Part shown: one piece after another, positions 22,339 to 28,348 of the stretch | Position numbering within the stretch: the stretch's first letter is position 1 | Layout: the number at the start of each line of letters is the position of its first letter | DNA from: Bacillota bacterium | GTDB taxonomy: Bacteria; Bacillota; Clostridia; Clostridiales; Clostridiaceae | Reading direction: 5' to 3' | NCBI GenBank assembly: GCA_023451395.1 | Contig: JAEXZL010000057.1 | Location: forward strand, 1 to 28,348 | DNA length: 28,348 nt | Position numbers and translations under genes: made by a program | Notes under the pieces: generated by a model | What the model saw: only the letters and a program-made list of their open reading frames with translations | Databases searched by the model: none | Told to the model about the DNA's origin: nothing

Positions 22339-23442
22339 ATGGAAATTAATGATTCAATTATAAGAGGCTATATAGGAACTTACACCCAAGGGGAAAGTGA
22401 AGGAATATATACATTTCAGCTAGATTTATCAAAAGGAACAATTGAAGAAATCCAAGTAGCAGCTAAACTACAAAATCCTACCTATCTGACGATAGATAAG
22501 GAAAATAAATATCTTTACTCAGTGGTAAAATCCCCTTCGGAACAGGATTTAGAAAGTAATGGCGTTGCAGCCTTTAATCTTAACGAAGATGATGGAAGCT
22601 TAAAGCTAATTAATTATGAAACCTTAGAAGGAAAGTCACCCTGCTATCTTAGCTTAGATAAAGAAAAAAGATATCTTTTATCTGCAAACTACCATGAAGG
22701 AACCTTAGCTGTGTTTCCTATCTTAGATGCAGGAAGCATCGCAATACCTACTGAAATAATAAGACATACAGGCTTTGGTCCAAATAAAGAAAGACAGGAA
22801 GCACCTCATATACATTATGCTGCCCTCTCTCCCGATGAGAGAGTAGTCTTTACAGTAGATTTAGGAACAGATAGAATTGAAGCCTATGACTTAAATTTTA
22901 AAAGTGGAAAGCTACAGCATATTCCAAACCTTTCCTTGAGCTTTGCACCAGGCAGCGGCCCAAGGCATCTTGCCTTTCACCCTAAAGGAAGATATATTTA
23001 TGCCATTACTGAGCTCAGCTCACAGCTTGTGGTTATAGAATATGACAGGGATGAATATTCCATAGAAGCCTTAGAGTATATTTCAAATCTTCCAGAGGAC
23101 TTTAAAGGAGAAAATACTGGTGCAGCAATACGAATTACAAAAGACGGGAGATTCCTCTATGCTTCTAATCGAGGACATAATAGCATTGCCGCCTATAGAA
23201 TATTAGAGGAAGGCAGAAATCTTAGCTTAATAGGCTATTATTCTACCTTAGGAGATGGTCCAAGAGACTTCAATATTGACCCTACAGGAAAATTTCTTAT
23301 AGCTTCAAATCAGAACACTAGCAGCATAGTTCTTTTTTCCATCAATCAAGAGGATGGAAGCCTTAAGACAATAAGCGATCCTATAAAGGTACCTAACCCT
23401 GTATCTGTAGAATTTACTCATTTAACCTCAAAGGAAGAATAA
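22339..23442 (+). CDS. Lactonase-family seven-bladed beta-propeller protein
   Basis: A 367-residue cytoplasmic protein of the lactonase family (PF10282, 6-phosphogluconolactonase of the Pgl/YkgB type). Repeated beta-propeller blades are visible, with HIHYAALSPD, GPRHLAFHPKG and ASNRGHNSIAAY as characteristic segments, and YIGTYTQGESEGIYTF at the start. YkgB-type members hydrolyse 6-phosphogluconolactone in the pentose phosphate pathway, but many homologues act on other lactones, so the substrate is not certain, and no pentose phosphate gene is nearby. AGGAGG precedes the ATG. A TATAAT at 22297-22302 is a possible -10, with a weak -35. It is a single-gene unit ending at the terminator shared with the MATE gene. 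Confidence 0.85.
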   Translation: MEINDSIIRGYIGTYTQGESEGIYTFQLDLSKGTIEEIQVAAKLQNPTYLTIDKENKYLYSVVKSPSEQDLESNGVAAFNLNEDDGSLKLINYETLEGKSPCYLSLDKEKRYLLSANYHEGTLAVFPILDAGSIAIPTEIIRHTGFGPNKERQEAPHIHYAALSPDERVVFTVDLGTDRIEAYDLNFKSGKLQHIPNLSLSFAPGSGPRHLAFHPKGRYIYAITELSSQLVVIEYDRDEYSIEALEYISNLPEDFKGENTGAAIRITKDGRFLYASNRGHNSIAAYRILEEGRNLSLIGYYSTLGDGPRDFNIDPTGKFLIASNQNTSSIVLFSINQEDGSLKTISDPIKVPNPVSVEFTHLTSKEE

Positions 23443-23481
23443 ATTTTTAAAAAGCAGTTTCATTAATACAGTGATAATAGC

Positions 23482-23541
23482 AGTCCTTACTCTTTTACTC
23501 TTTTCTTTGCAAGAGATGTAAAATAGTAAGGACTTTTACTT
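23482..23541. terminator. Bidirectional terminator between lactonase and MATE genes
   Basis: AGTCCTTACT (23482-23491) pairs with AGTAAGGACT (23525-23534), and the stem continues with TTTTAC/GTAAAA and CTCTT/AAGAG to a short apical loop. T-rich sequence follows on the plus strand. The genes converge here. Confidence 0.75.
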
Positions 23542-23559
23542 TTAAATTATTTTATTACC

Positions 23560-24918
23560 TTACCTGATAACTCTCTGCTGCCATTTATTCCTCTTATAAA
23601 TATAATATCCATAAATGCAAACAAGCAAGTTACTAAAGCTCATAGAGAACCAAATTCCTACTGCTCCAGCTGCTGTAAAATACTTAAATAAAAGAATCAT
23701 AGGTATTCTTACAAACCACAGTCTTCCTATTTCCATATACATAGAATACTTGGTATGACCTGCACCCTGGAATATCCCCTGAAATACACCAAACATTCCC
23801 ATAAGGGGTGAGCTGACGGCTATATATTTCAGATAAGTTATTCCTTCAGATATTACCCCCATATCATCCTTTGACTGCATAAATACCTCTATTATTTCCT
23901 TATCCCAAATAAGCATTATCCCTAAGGCAACTATAGAGATATACAGTACTGTAATCATTGACTTTTTGAAGGCCTCCTTAGCTCTATCTAACTGCTCTGA
24001 GCCAAGATTCTGTCCTACTATGGAAGTCAAGGCTGCCCCTATTCCAGAGGCTGGCTGCATCAAAACTCCTGTTATCCTGTTAACCATACCAAAGGCTGCT
24101 AGGGTGGTAGTTCCATAAGAGGCAATGAAGCTATTTAAAACAATAAAGCCTAAGGCGGCGCCTGACTGCCCTAAGGATGATGGTATAGCTATAGATATTA
24201 TTTTTTTAATCATCTTTTTATTGAAGCGGAAATTTCTAAAACTGATTTTTACAAATCCCGGTTTTCTATGTAGCATATAAAAACCTGCCGCTGCTAAAAG
24301 AGCCTTAGATATAAGCGTTGCCCAGGCAGCCCCGCCAATTCCCATATTAAAATTGAAAATAAATATAGGATCTAAAACAACATTAAGAACAGCACTTATA
24401 GCGCTTAAAATCGTTGGCTGAAGAGTATTTCCTTGAGCACTCATTATTGAATTATAATTAAAATATAAAAACATAAAAGGCATGTCCAAGAATGTTATCC
24501 TGAGATATGTATTACTATAAACAGCTAGATCTCCTTCGCCGCCCATTAATCTTATGACCATAGGACTTATTATATAGCCAATTAAAGCAAAGGCTACTGC
24601 TCCTAAAAAGGAAAGTACAATAATCTGACTGGCATAGCTTCCAGCCTCTTTGTATTTATTGGCACCTATTAGCTGAGAGATAATAGAAGTCCCTGCTACC
24701 GATAAGCCAATACCTATAGAAACAAAAAGAAAATTTACCGGCCACACAAAGGAGGTTGCTGCAAAATGTACAGAGCTGATTTTACTAACCCAAACACCAT
24801 CAGCTAAATTATAAAGAGTTTGAATTAAATTACTAATCATAATAGGAAGAGATAGAGTAAGTATAACCCTATACATATTCCCTTTTAATATAAGTTCTTT
24901 TCTATCATTTGAATCCAT
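23560..24918 (-). CDS. MATE family efflux transporter
   Basis: A 452-residue membrane protein with 12 predicted helices in two MatE domains (about residues 17-178 and 240-405). The N-terminal stretch ILTLSLPIMISNLIQTLYNLADGVWVSK and the second-half IAIPSSLGQSGAALGFIVLNSF are typical of the NorM/DinF-like branch. MATE proteins export drugs or metabolites using Na+ or H+ gradients. The ATG lies behind an AAAGGAA site. It is transcribed away from the MarR/ABC operon from a promoter at 24957-24985 that carries a GTATAC palindrome like the MarR operator, so the two exporters could share control. The substrate is unknown. Confidence 0.9.
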   Translation of the reverse strand: MDSNDRKELILKGNMYRVILTLSLPIMISNLIQTLYNLADGVWVSKISSVHFAATSFVWPVNFLFVSIGIGLSVAGTSIISQLIGANKYKEAGSYASQIIVLSFLGAVAFALIGYIISPMVIRLMGGEGDLAVYSNTYLRITFLDMPFMFLYFNYNSIMSAQGNTLQPTILSAISAVLNVVLDPIFIFNFNMGIGGAAWATLISKALLAAAGFYMLHRKPGFVKISFRNFRFNKKMIKKIISIAIPSSLGQSGAALGFIVLNSFIASYGTTTLAAFGMVNRITGVLMQPASGIGAALTSIVGQNLGSEQLDRAKEAFKKSMITVLYISIVALGIMLIWDKEIIEVFMQSKDDMGVISEGITYLKYIAVSSPLMGMFGVFQGIFQGAGHTKYSMYMEIGRLWFVRIPMILLFKYFTAAGAVGIWFSMSFSNLLVCIYGYYIYKRNKWQQRVIR

Positions 24919-24956
24919 AATCCATTCCTTTCCGTCATTGTTATTCCCCTAGTAAA

Positions 24957-24985
24957 ATTATACAGTATACTCTGGATTAACTAAA
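24957..24985 (-). promoter_or_regulatory. Promoter of the MATE gene with a GTATAC palindrome
   Basis: On the minus strand TATAAT (24957-24962) has TTTAGT (24980-24985) 17 bp upstream. AGTATACT (24964-24971) sits in the spacer and shares the GTATAC core of the MarR-gene operator. Confidence 0.5.
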
Positions 24986-25071
24986 GACATTTAAAAAATA
25001 AAGCTCATCCTATGAAGAGCAAATTATTTATTACCATTTTATTAATATTTATTATTATTTGATAATTATTA

Positions 25072-25100
25072 TTGACTTCTTTATTTACAATAACTATAAT
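25072..25100 (+). promoter_or_regulatory. Promoter of the MarR-ABC operon
   Basis: TTGACT (25072-25077) and TATAAT (25095-25100) with 17 bp spacing, so the transcript would start near 25107, just before the operator palindrome. Confidence 0.75.
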
Positions 25101-25108
25101 TAAATTAA

Positions 25109-25135
25109 TTCGTATACGAAACATTTTTATACGAA
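25109..25135. promoter_or_regulatory. MarR-type operator
   Basis: TTCGTATACGAA (25109-25120) is a perfect 12-bp palindrome directly downstream of the predicted start site. Its right half, TATACGAA, is repeated at 25128-25135. Such placement fits autorepression by the MarR protein encoded 60 bp downstream. Confidence 0.7.
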
Positions 25136-25194
25136 ATATATAATTAGTATTTATATAGCCAGAGCTATCTTCTAGCAAGTTAGGAGGAAAATAT

Positions 25195-25623
25195 ATGGAA
25201 AATGAAAAAGCATTGGAAATCTCCAATCTATTAAAAGAAATAAATTATCAATTAAACAATAGACTTCGCTGTACCTTCAAGCATTCTGACTATACTGTTC
25301 CACAAATAAGTGCCTTGCAAATTTTATACTCAAAGGGACCAGTAAAGCTTACGGAACTCAGTAAAGAAATGAAGCTTGCAAATAGCACTGTATCAGGAAT
25401 CATCGATAGACTGGAAAAGCAAGGACTTGTTGAAAGAATTAGAAGTAATGATGATAAGAGAATTGTATATTTGACCCTATCCTCAAAGAATGATTCGCTA
25501 AAAAATCATATTCATTGGGCAGTGAATAATTATTTATCAGGACTTGTGGATAAAGGAAGTCCTGAAGAAATTGAAATTATAATTAGTGGTCTTACCACAT
25601 TAATAGATCTTTTAAATCGATAA
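25195..25623 (+). CDS. MarR family transcriptional regulator
   Basis: A 142-residue winged-helix protein. The MarR core spans about residues 35-100: the recognition segment KLTELSKEMKLANSTVSGIIDRLEKQGLVER and the wing RIRSNDDKRIVYLTL are clear, flanked by the dimerisation helices. It is likely a repressor responding to a drug or phenolic ligand. AGGAGG precedes the ATG at 25195. It is first in an operon with the ABC exporter genes (ATPase gene 52 bp downstream), and a perfect palindrome lies at its promoter. This is the standard arrangement of a self-regulated efflux operon. Confidence 0.92.
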   Translation: MENEKALEISNLLKEINYQLNNRLRCTFKHSDYTVPQISALQILYSKGPVKLTELSKEMKLANSTVSGIIDRLEKQGLVERIRSNDDKRIVYLTLSSKNDSLKNHIHWAVNNYLSGLVDKGSPEEIEIIISGLTTLIDLLNR

Positions 25624-25675
25624 AAATTAAAGACAATGAGATTTTTTTATAAATGTAATAAGGAGTTGAAATATT

Positions 25676-26656
25676 ATGGATAATATTATAGAAATTCATA
25701 GCCTAAAGAAAAGCTATGGTGATTATACAGCAGTGGAGGATGTTAGCTTTAATGTTGCAAGGGGTGAAATCTTCGGTTTCTTAGGACCTAACGGTGCCGG
25801 AAAAAGCACAACTATAAATATACTCTCTACAATGATACATCCAAGCTCCGGCAAAGCTTTAATAAACGGCTTTGATGTAAGCACAGAGATGGATAAGGTT
25901 AGAGGCAGCATCGGAATTATCTTCCAAGAAAACACTCTAGATGAAAAGCTCACAGCCTATGAAAATTTAATGCTTCACTGTAAGTTATATAAAGTTCCTA
26001 AACCTCATAGAGAGGATAGAATTTCAGAGGTTTTATCTATGGTTGAGCTTTCTGATAAAAAGGATCAATTAGTAAAAACTTTTTCCGGAGGTATGAAAAG
26101 AAGACTTGAAATCGCCCGGGGATTGCTTCACTATCCTAAGGTTATATTTCTTGATGAGCCTACAGTAGGTCTTGATCCTCAAACTAGGGAGCACATATGG
26201 CAGTATATTCTAAAGCTTAAAGAAAAGGCTGGAATAACGGTTTTTTTAACAACTCATTATATGGATGAAGCAGAGTATTGCGATAGAATTGCCGTGATAG
26301 ATAATGGAAAAATAATTGCCCTGGATACACCGGAAGCCCTTAAAAACGGTCTTGGAGGAGATGTTATGGAAGTGTCTACCCCAGATAACAAAAAGGCATT
26401 GGAAATTATTAAAACAAGATATAACAATTCTCCTAAGCTTAAAGATCAGGTTATATCCTTCAATGTAACCAAGGGAAATGAGTTCCTTGTAAATTTTGTT
26501 AAGAATTTTGAACTTCCTATAAATAGTGTTAATTTAAGGCGTCCAACTTTAAATGATGTTTTTCTAAATTTGACTGGAAGAGAAATCCGAGATGAAGGAA
26601 GCCCCAAAAAAGTAAAAGGAAATAACAAAAAAAATGATAAAGAGTCTAAAAGGTAG
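25676..26656 (+). CDS. ABC exporter ATPase (DrrA-like)
   Basis: A 326-residue ATPase with Walker A GPNGAGKST (37-45), Q-loop near FQEN, signature FSGGM (136-140), Walker B VIFLDEP (156-162) and the switch histidine in LTTHYMDEAE. About 80 residues after the nucleotide-binding domain form the extra C-terminal domain (DUF4162-like) seen in daunorubicin-resistance DrrA/NatA-type ATPases. The last 25 residues are very lysine-rich. It energises the permease encoded 10 bp downstream for drug or peptide export. Its AAGGAG site is normal. The operon starts with the MarR gene, so efflux is probably ligand induced. Confidence 0.93.
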   Translation: MDNIIEIHSLKKSYGDYTAVEDVSFNVARGEIFGFLGPNGAGKSTTINILSTMIHPSSGKALINGFDVSTEMDKVRGSIGIIFQENTLDEKLTAYENLMLHCKLYKVPKPHREDRISEVLSMVELSDKKDQLVKTFSGGMKRRLEIARGLLHYPKVIFLDEPTVGLDPQTREHIWQYILKLKEKAGITVFLTTHYMDEAEYCDRIAVIDNGKIIALDTPEALKNGLGGDVMEVSTPDNKKALEIIKTRYNNSPKLKDQVISFNVTKGNEFLVNFVKNFELPINSVNLRRPTLNDVFLNLTGREIRDEGSPKKVKGNNKKNDKESKR

Positions 26657-26666
26657 GTGTATATAA

Positions 26667-27497
26667 ATGGAAGCAATTACAGCAATATGGCACAGAGATG
26701 TTATAAAATCCTTAAGAGATAAGGCACAGCTCATTGGAGCCCTATCCCTTCCAATACTTTTATTGATTATTTTTGGCGGTGGAATGGGAGGTGCAATTAA
26801 ATCACTCATAGAAGGAGCTGGTATTTCAGGACCTATAGTGGATTTTGATTTTATAAAGTTTATGTTTCCGGGAATTGTTGCTATGACAATTTTTAATACA
26901 GCAGTTATTTCTGCACTATCAGTTGTGCAGGACAGAGAATTTGGTTATCTTAGAGAGATGCTCGTATCACCCATATCACGTTATTCGATAGTTATAGGTA
27001 AAGTTTTAGGAGGAAGCACAACAGCTGTAATTCAAGGGTTAATAATACTTATAGCAGCACCTTTTGTTGGAATTGCTATAAAGCCTGTTATGATTTTAAA
27101 ATTATTACCCGGTATGCTTGTGTTGGCCTTTACCGTATCAGCCTTAAGCCTCTTGGTTGCTAGTTTTGTAAAAACATCACAAGGGTTCCATACCGCATTA
27201 TCAATGCTTATACTTCCTATGCTCTTTTTATCTGGTTCACTATTCCCTCTAAGCGGTTCCCCTGCCTGGATGAGCTTTTTAGTTAAGCTTAACCCTGTAA
27301 CCTATGGAGTAGATATGTTTAAAAAAATACTCCTTCAAGGGGATAGTCTCTCAGGTATACTTCAAGAAGTCATGGGTCTGAACCTTCAGGTCCTAGGTTA
27401 TTCACTTACTGTTACTGCAGATTTTCTCCTTCTTCTTGCTATTGGTATTATCTTAACTTACCTTGCAGCAGCAAGATTCAAAAACGCTGAAGCATAA
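26667..27497 (+). CDS. ABC-2 type exporter permease (DrrB-like)
   Basis: A 276-residue membrane protein with about six helices, of the ABC2_membrane family (PF01061/DrrB). The cytoplasmic start contains WHRDVIKSLRDKAQLIGALSLP, and the segment VQDREFGYLREMLVSPISRYSIVIGKVLGG before the middle helices is the coupling region typical of such permeases. It partners the upstream ATPase (10-bp gap) to export hydrophobic drugs or lipids; the actual substrate is unknown. Its AGGTG site overlaps the ATPase stop region. A hairpin terminator follows. Confidence 0.92.
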   Translation: MEAITAIWHRDVIKSLRDKAQLIGALSLPILLLIIFGGGMGGAIKSLIEGAGISGPIVDFDFIKFMFPGIVAMTIFNTAVISALSVVQDREFGYLREMLVSPISRYSIVIGKVLGGSTTAVIQGLIILIAAPFVGIAIKPVMILKLLPGMLVLAFTVSALSLLVASFVKTSQGFHTALSMLILPMLFLSGSLFPLSGSPAWMSFLVKLNPVTYGVDMFKKILLQGDSLSGILQEVMGLNLQVLGYSLTVTADFLLLLAIGIILTYLAAARFKNAEA

Positions 27498-27506
27498 AAT
27501 AAAAGC

Positions 27507-27560
27507 AACCCCCTCTGAGAGCAATATATTTCACTAGCTCCAGAGGGGGTTATTTTATTC
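27507..27560. terminator. Bidirectional terminator between ABC permease and PH-like genes
   Basis: AACCCCCTCTG (27507-27517) pairs with CAGAGGGGGTT (27541-27551), extended by GAGC/GCTC, with A- and T-rich flanks (ATTTTATT after the stem). It serves both converging genes. Confidence 0.85.
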
Positions 27561-27953
27561 TATATACGCCGGCAGCTGTCTTAAATAACCTAAAAGAGTA
27601 TCAACTCTCTCCCGATTATTCTTAAGACCAATAACTGTATTATTTACTCTTCCCTTAAAGACTTCTCCATTATTAGTCTTAATTTTTATAGTCTTCCCTA
27701 AAATAGTCTCTTTAATGGTTACAAGGCTTATCTCCTGTGACTCTACTTTTTTAATGTTTTTTTCCTTAAAGAACATACTCACTTGCATTATTAGTAATCT
27801 TTTATTAGTAAGACCTAAAAAATAATATTTACTTAAATAAGTAATAAACCAGTTTTGCTTAATTGCATAAGTTGTAGTAATTAGAGTTTCTCCATCACCT
27901 AGATGAGGTAAGAAGCTTTCCTTCATCAATTCCTCAGTTAACTTCATTGCCAT
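27555..27953 (-). CDS. Small PH-like domain protein
   Basis: A 132-residue protein. The middle segment YYFLGLTNKRLLIMQVSMFFKEKNIKKVESQEISLVTIKETILGKTIKIKTNNG-type pattern, a beta-rich stretch with the recurrent TNKRLL element (residues about 49-54), is what bacterial PH-domain proteins (bPH family) show. No membrane helix or signal peptide is present. Function is unknown; PH-like proteins may bind lipids or partner proteins. GGAGG precedes the ATG by seven bases. It is a single-gene unit sharing a terminator with the ABC operon. It could equally be annotated as a hypothetical protein. Confidence 0.65.
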   Translation of the reverse strand: MAMKLTEELMKESFLPHLGDGETLITTTYAIKQNWFITYLSKYYFLGLTNKRLLIMQVSMFFKEKNIKKVESQEISLVTIKETILGKTIKIKTNNGEVFKGRVNNTVIGLKNNRERVDTLLGYLRQLPAYIE

Positions 27954-28127
27954 GTAATCGCCTCCCAGATATGAATTTATATAAGTTCTATAATAAGATA
28001 TAATTAATTATATAGTAAATTTTATCATATAATAGTAATTATTTATAATTAATAAAATGTAAAACTTATACAATCCCTATGCTTCACCTAAGTACGAAGA
28101 ATAAATGGTTTAATTAATCCCCTCTAT

Positions 28128-28157
28128 TTGATAAGTAAAAAACAATAATAATATAAT
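28128..28157 (+). promoter_or_regulatory. Promoter of the lipoprotein gene
   Basis: TTGATA (28128-28133) and TATAAT (28152-28157) with 18 bp spacing, 55 bp before the start codon at 28212. The rest of the A+T-rich gap 27954-28127 shows nothing else that I can support. Confidence 0.55.
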
Positions 28158-28211
28158 ATATGGAAAAATAGTATATAATAGGAATATATCAACAAAAAAG
28201 GATGTGATTAA

Positions 28212-28348
28212 ATGAAAAGAAATCTCCTCCTGGGGGTAATTGTAGGTTTATTAACCTGTTTAACCCTTTTATCTGGCTGCTCATCAAAGAAAAGTAGCTT
28301 AGAAGCAGAAAAGATTGCCAAGAATCTTTTAAAGGTATTGTATACGGC
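28212..28348 (+). CDS. Lipoprotein, N-terminal fragment (cut by window edge)
   Basis: An open frame begins at ATG 28212 and runs off the right edge after 45 codons. The N-terminus is a classic lipoprotein signal: basic MKRN, a hydrophobic core, then the lipobox LSGC with the lipidated Cys at residue 22, followed by a serine/lysine linker and a helical start. The mature protein would be anchored on the outer face of the membrane. The rest is not visible, so its function cannot be given. The ribosome binding site AAGGATGTGA and promoter at 28128-28157 support the start. Confidence 0.8.
   Translation, partial: MKRNLLLGVIVGLLTCLTLLSGCSSKKSSLEAEKIAKNLLKVLYT

Noticed and set aside
25005..25226. 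Open frame on the minus strand (73 codons) across the MarR promoter
   Set aside because: It overlaps the promoter, operator and start of the MarR gene, has Asn/Ile-rich composition expected from A+T-rich noncoding DNA, and lacks a ribosome binding site.

Overview
The window reads as chromosome from a low-GC, anaerobic, probably spore-forming and amino-acid-fermenting Firmicute of the class Clostridia. The pointers are A+T-rich intergenic DNA, strong AGGAGG-type ribosome binding sites, a ferredoxin-dependent 2-oxoacid oxidoreductase, Ptb/Buk acyl-phosphate enzymes, a SleB-type cell-wall hydrolase and a pyridine-nucleotide-independent type of thioredoxin reductase. I cannot name the species. 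I see no rRNA, tRNA, CRISPR array, prophage or transposase gene.

Layout. 1-749 (minus): AIM24-family gene, cut by the window edge. 976-7794 (minus): two transcription units, buk2-ptb-buk1 and then a P-loop ATPase-vorD-vorB-vorA-vorC. Together they would oxidise branched-chain 2-oxoacids to acyl-CoA and convert the acyl-CoA to the free acid with ATP formation. 8119-10076: an Asp/Glu/hydantoin-racemase-type gene (plus) converging on an M20 amidohydrolase (minus). 10156-13890 (minus): cdaA-cdaR(ybbR)-COG2509 flavoprotein, the c-di-AMP synthesis locus. 14072-15839 (plus): an unknown membrane-anchored helical protein and a SleB-like hydrolase. 15907-17116 (minus): thioredoxin plus an FFTR-like flavoenzyme. 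17201-19030 (minus): a PAP2 phosphatase and an isoaspartyl dipeptidase. 19141-20455 (minus): an ECF sigma factor and its putative anti-sigma factor. 20753-21064 (plus): a YodB-like HxlR regulator. 21207-22163 (minus): an EamA transporter. 22339-23442 (plus): a lactonase-family beta-propeller. 23560-24918 (minus): a MATE exporter. 25195-27497 (plus): a MarR regulator with a drug-type ABC exporter. 27555-27953 (minus): a small PH-like protein. 28212 onward (plus): the start of a lipoprotein gene.

Regulatory sequence is readable in many gaps. Eleven hairpin terminators separate the units, four of them shared by converging genes. Three promoters carry good operator candidates: a CsoR/CstR-like inverted repeat at the thioredoxin promoter, TTACTA-N5-TAGTAA overlapping the YodB-like gene's own promoter, and TTCGTATACGAA just downstream of the MarR promoter.

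Points most worth following up: (i) two butyrate kinases around one Ptb beside a VOR operon that carries an unusual MinD-like ATPase; (ii) the thioredoxin/FFTR-like pair under a possible sulfide- or metal-sensing operator; (iii) a GC-rich REP-like palindrome doublet upstream of the sigma factor; (iv) a six-unit 18-bp tandem repeat that runs into the 3' end of the EamA gene. No single locus clearly amounts to an undescribed system; (i) and (ii) are the strongest candidates for new biology.
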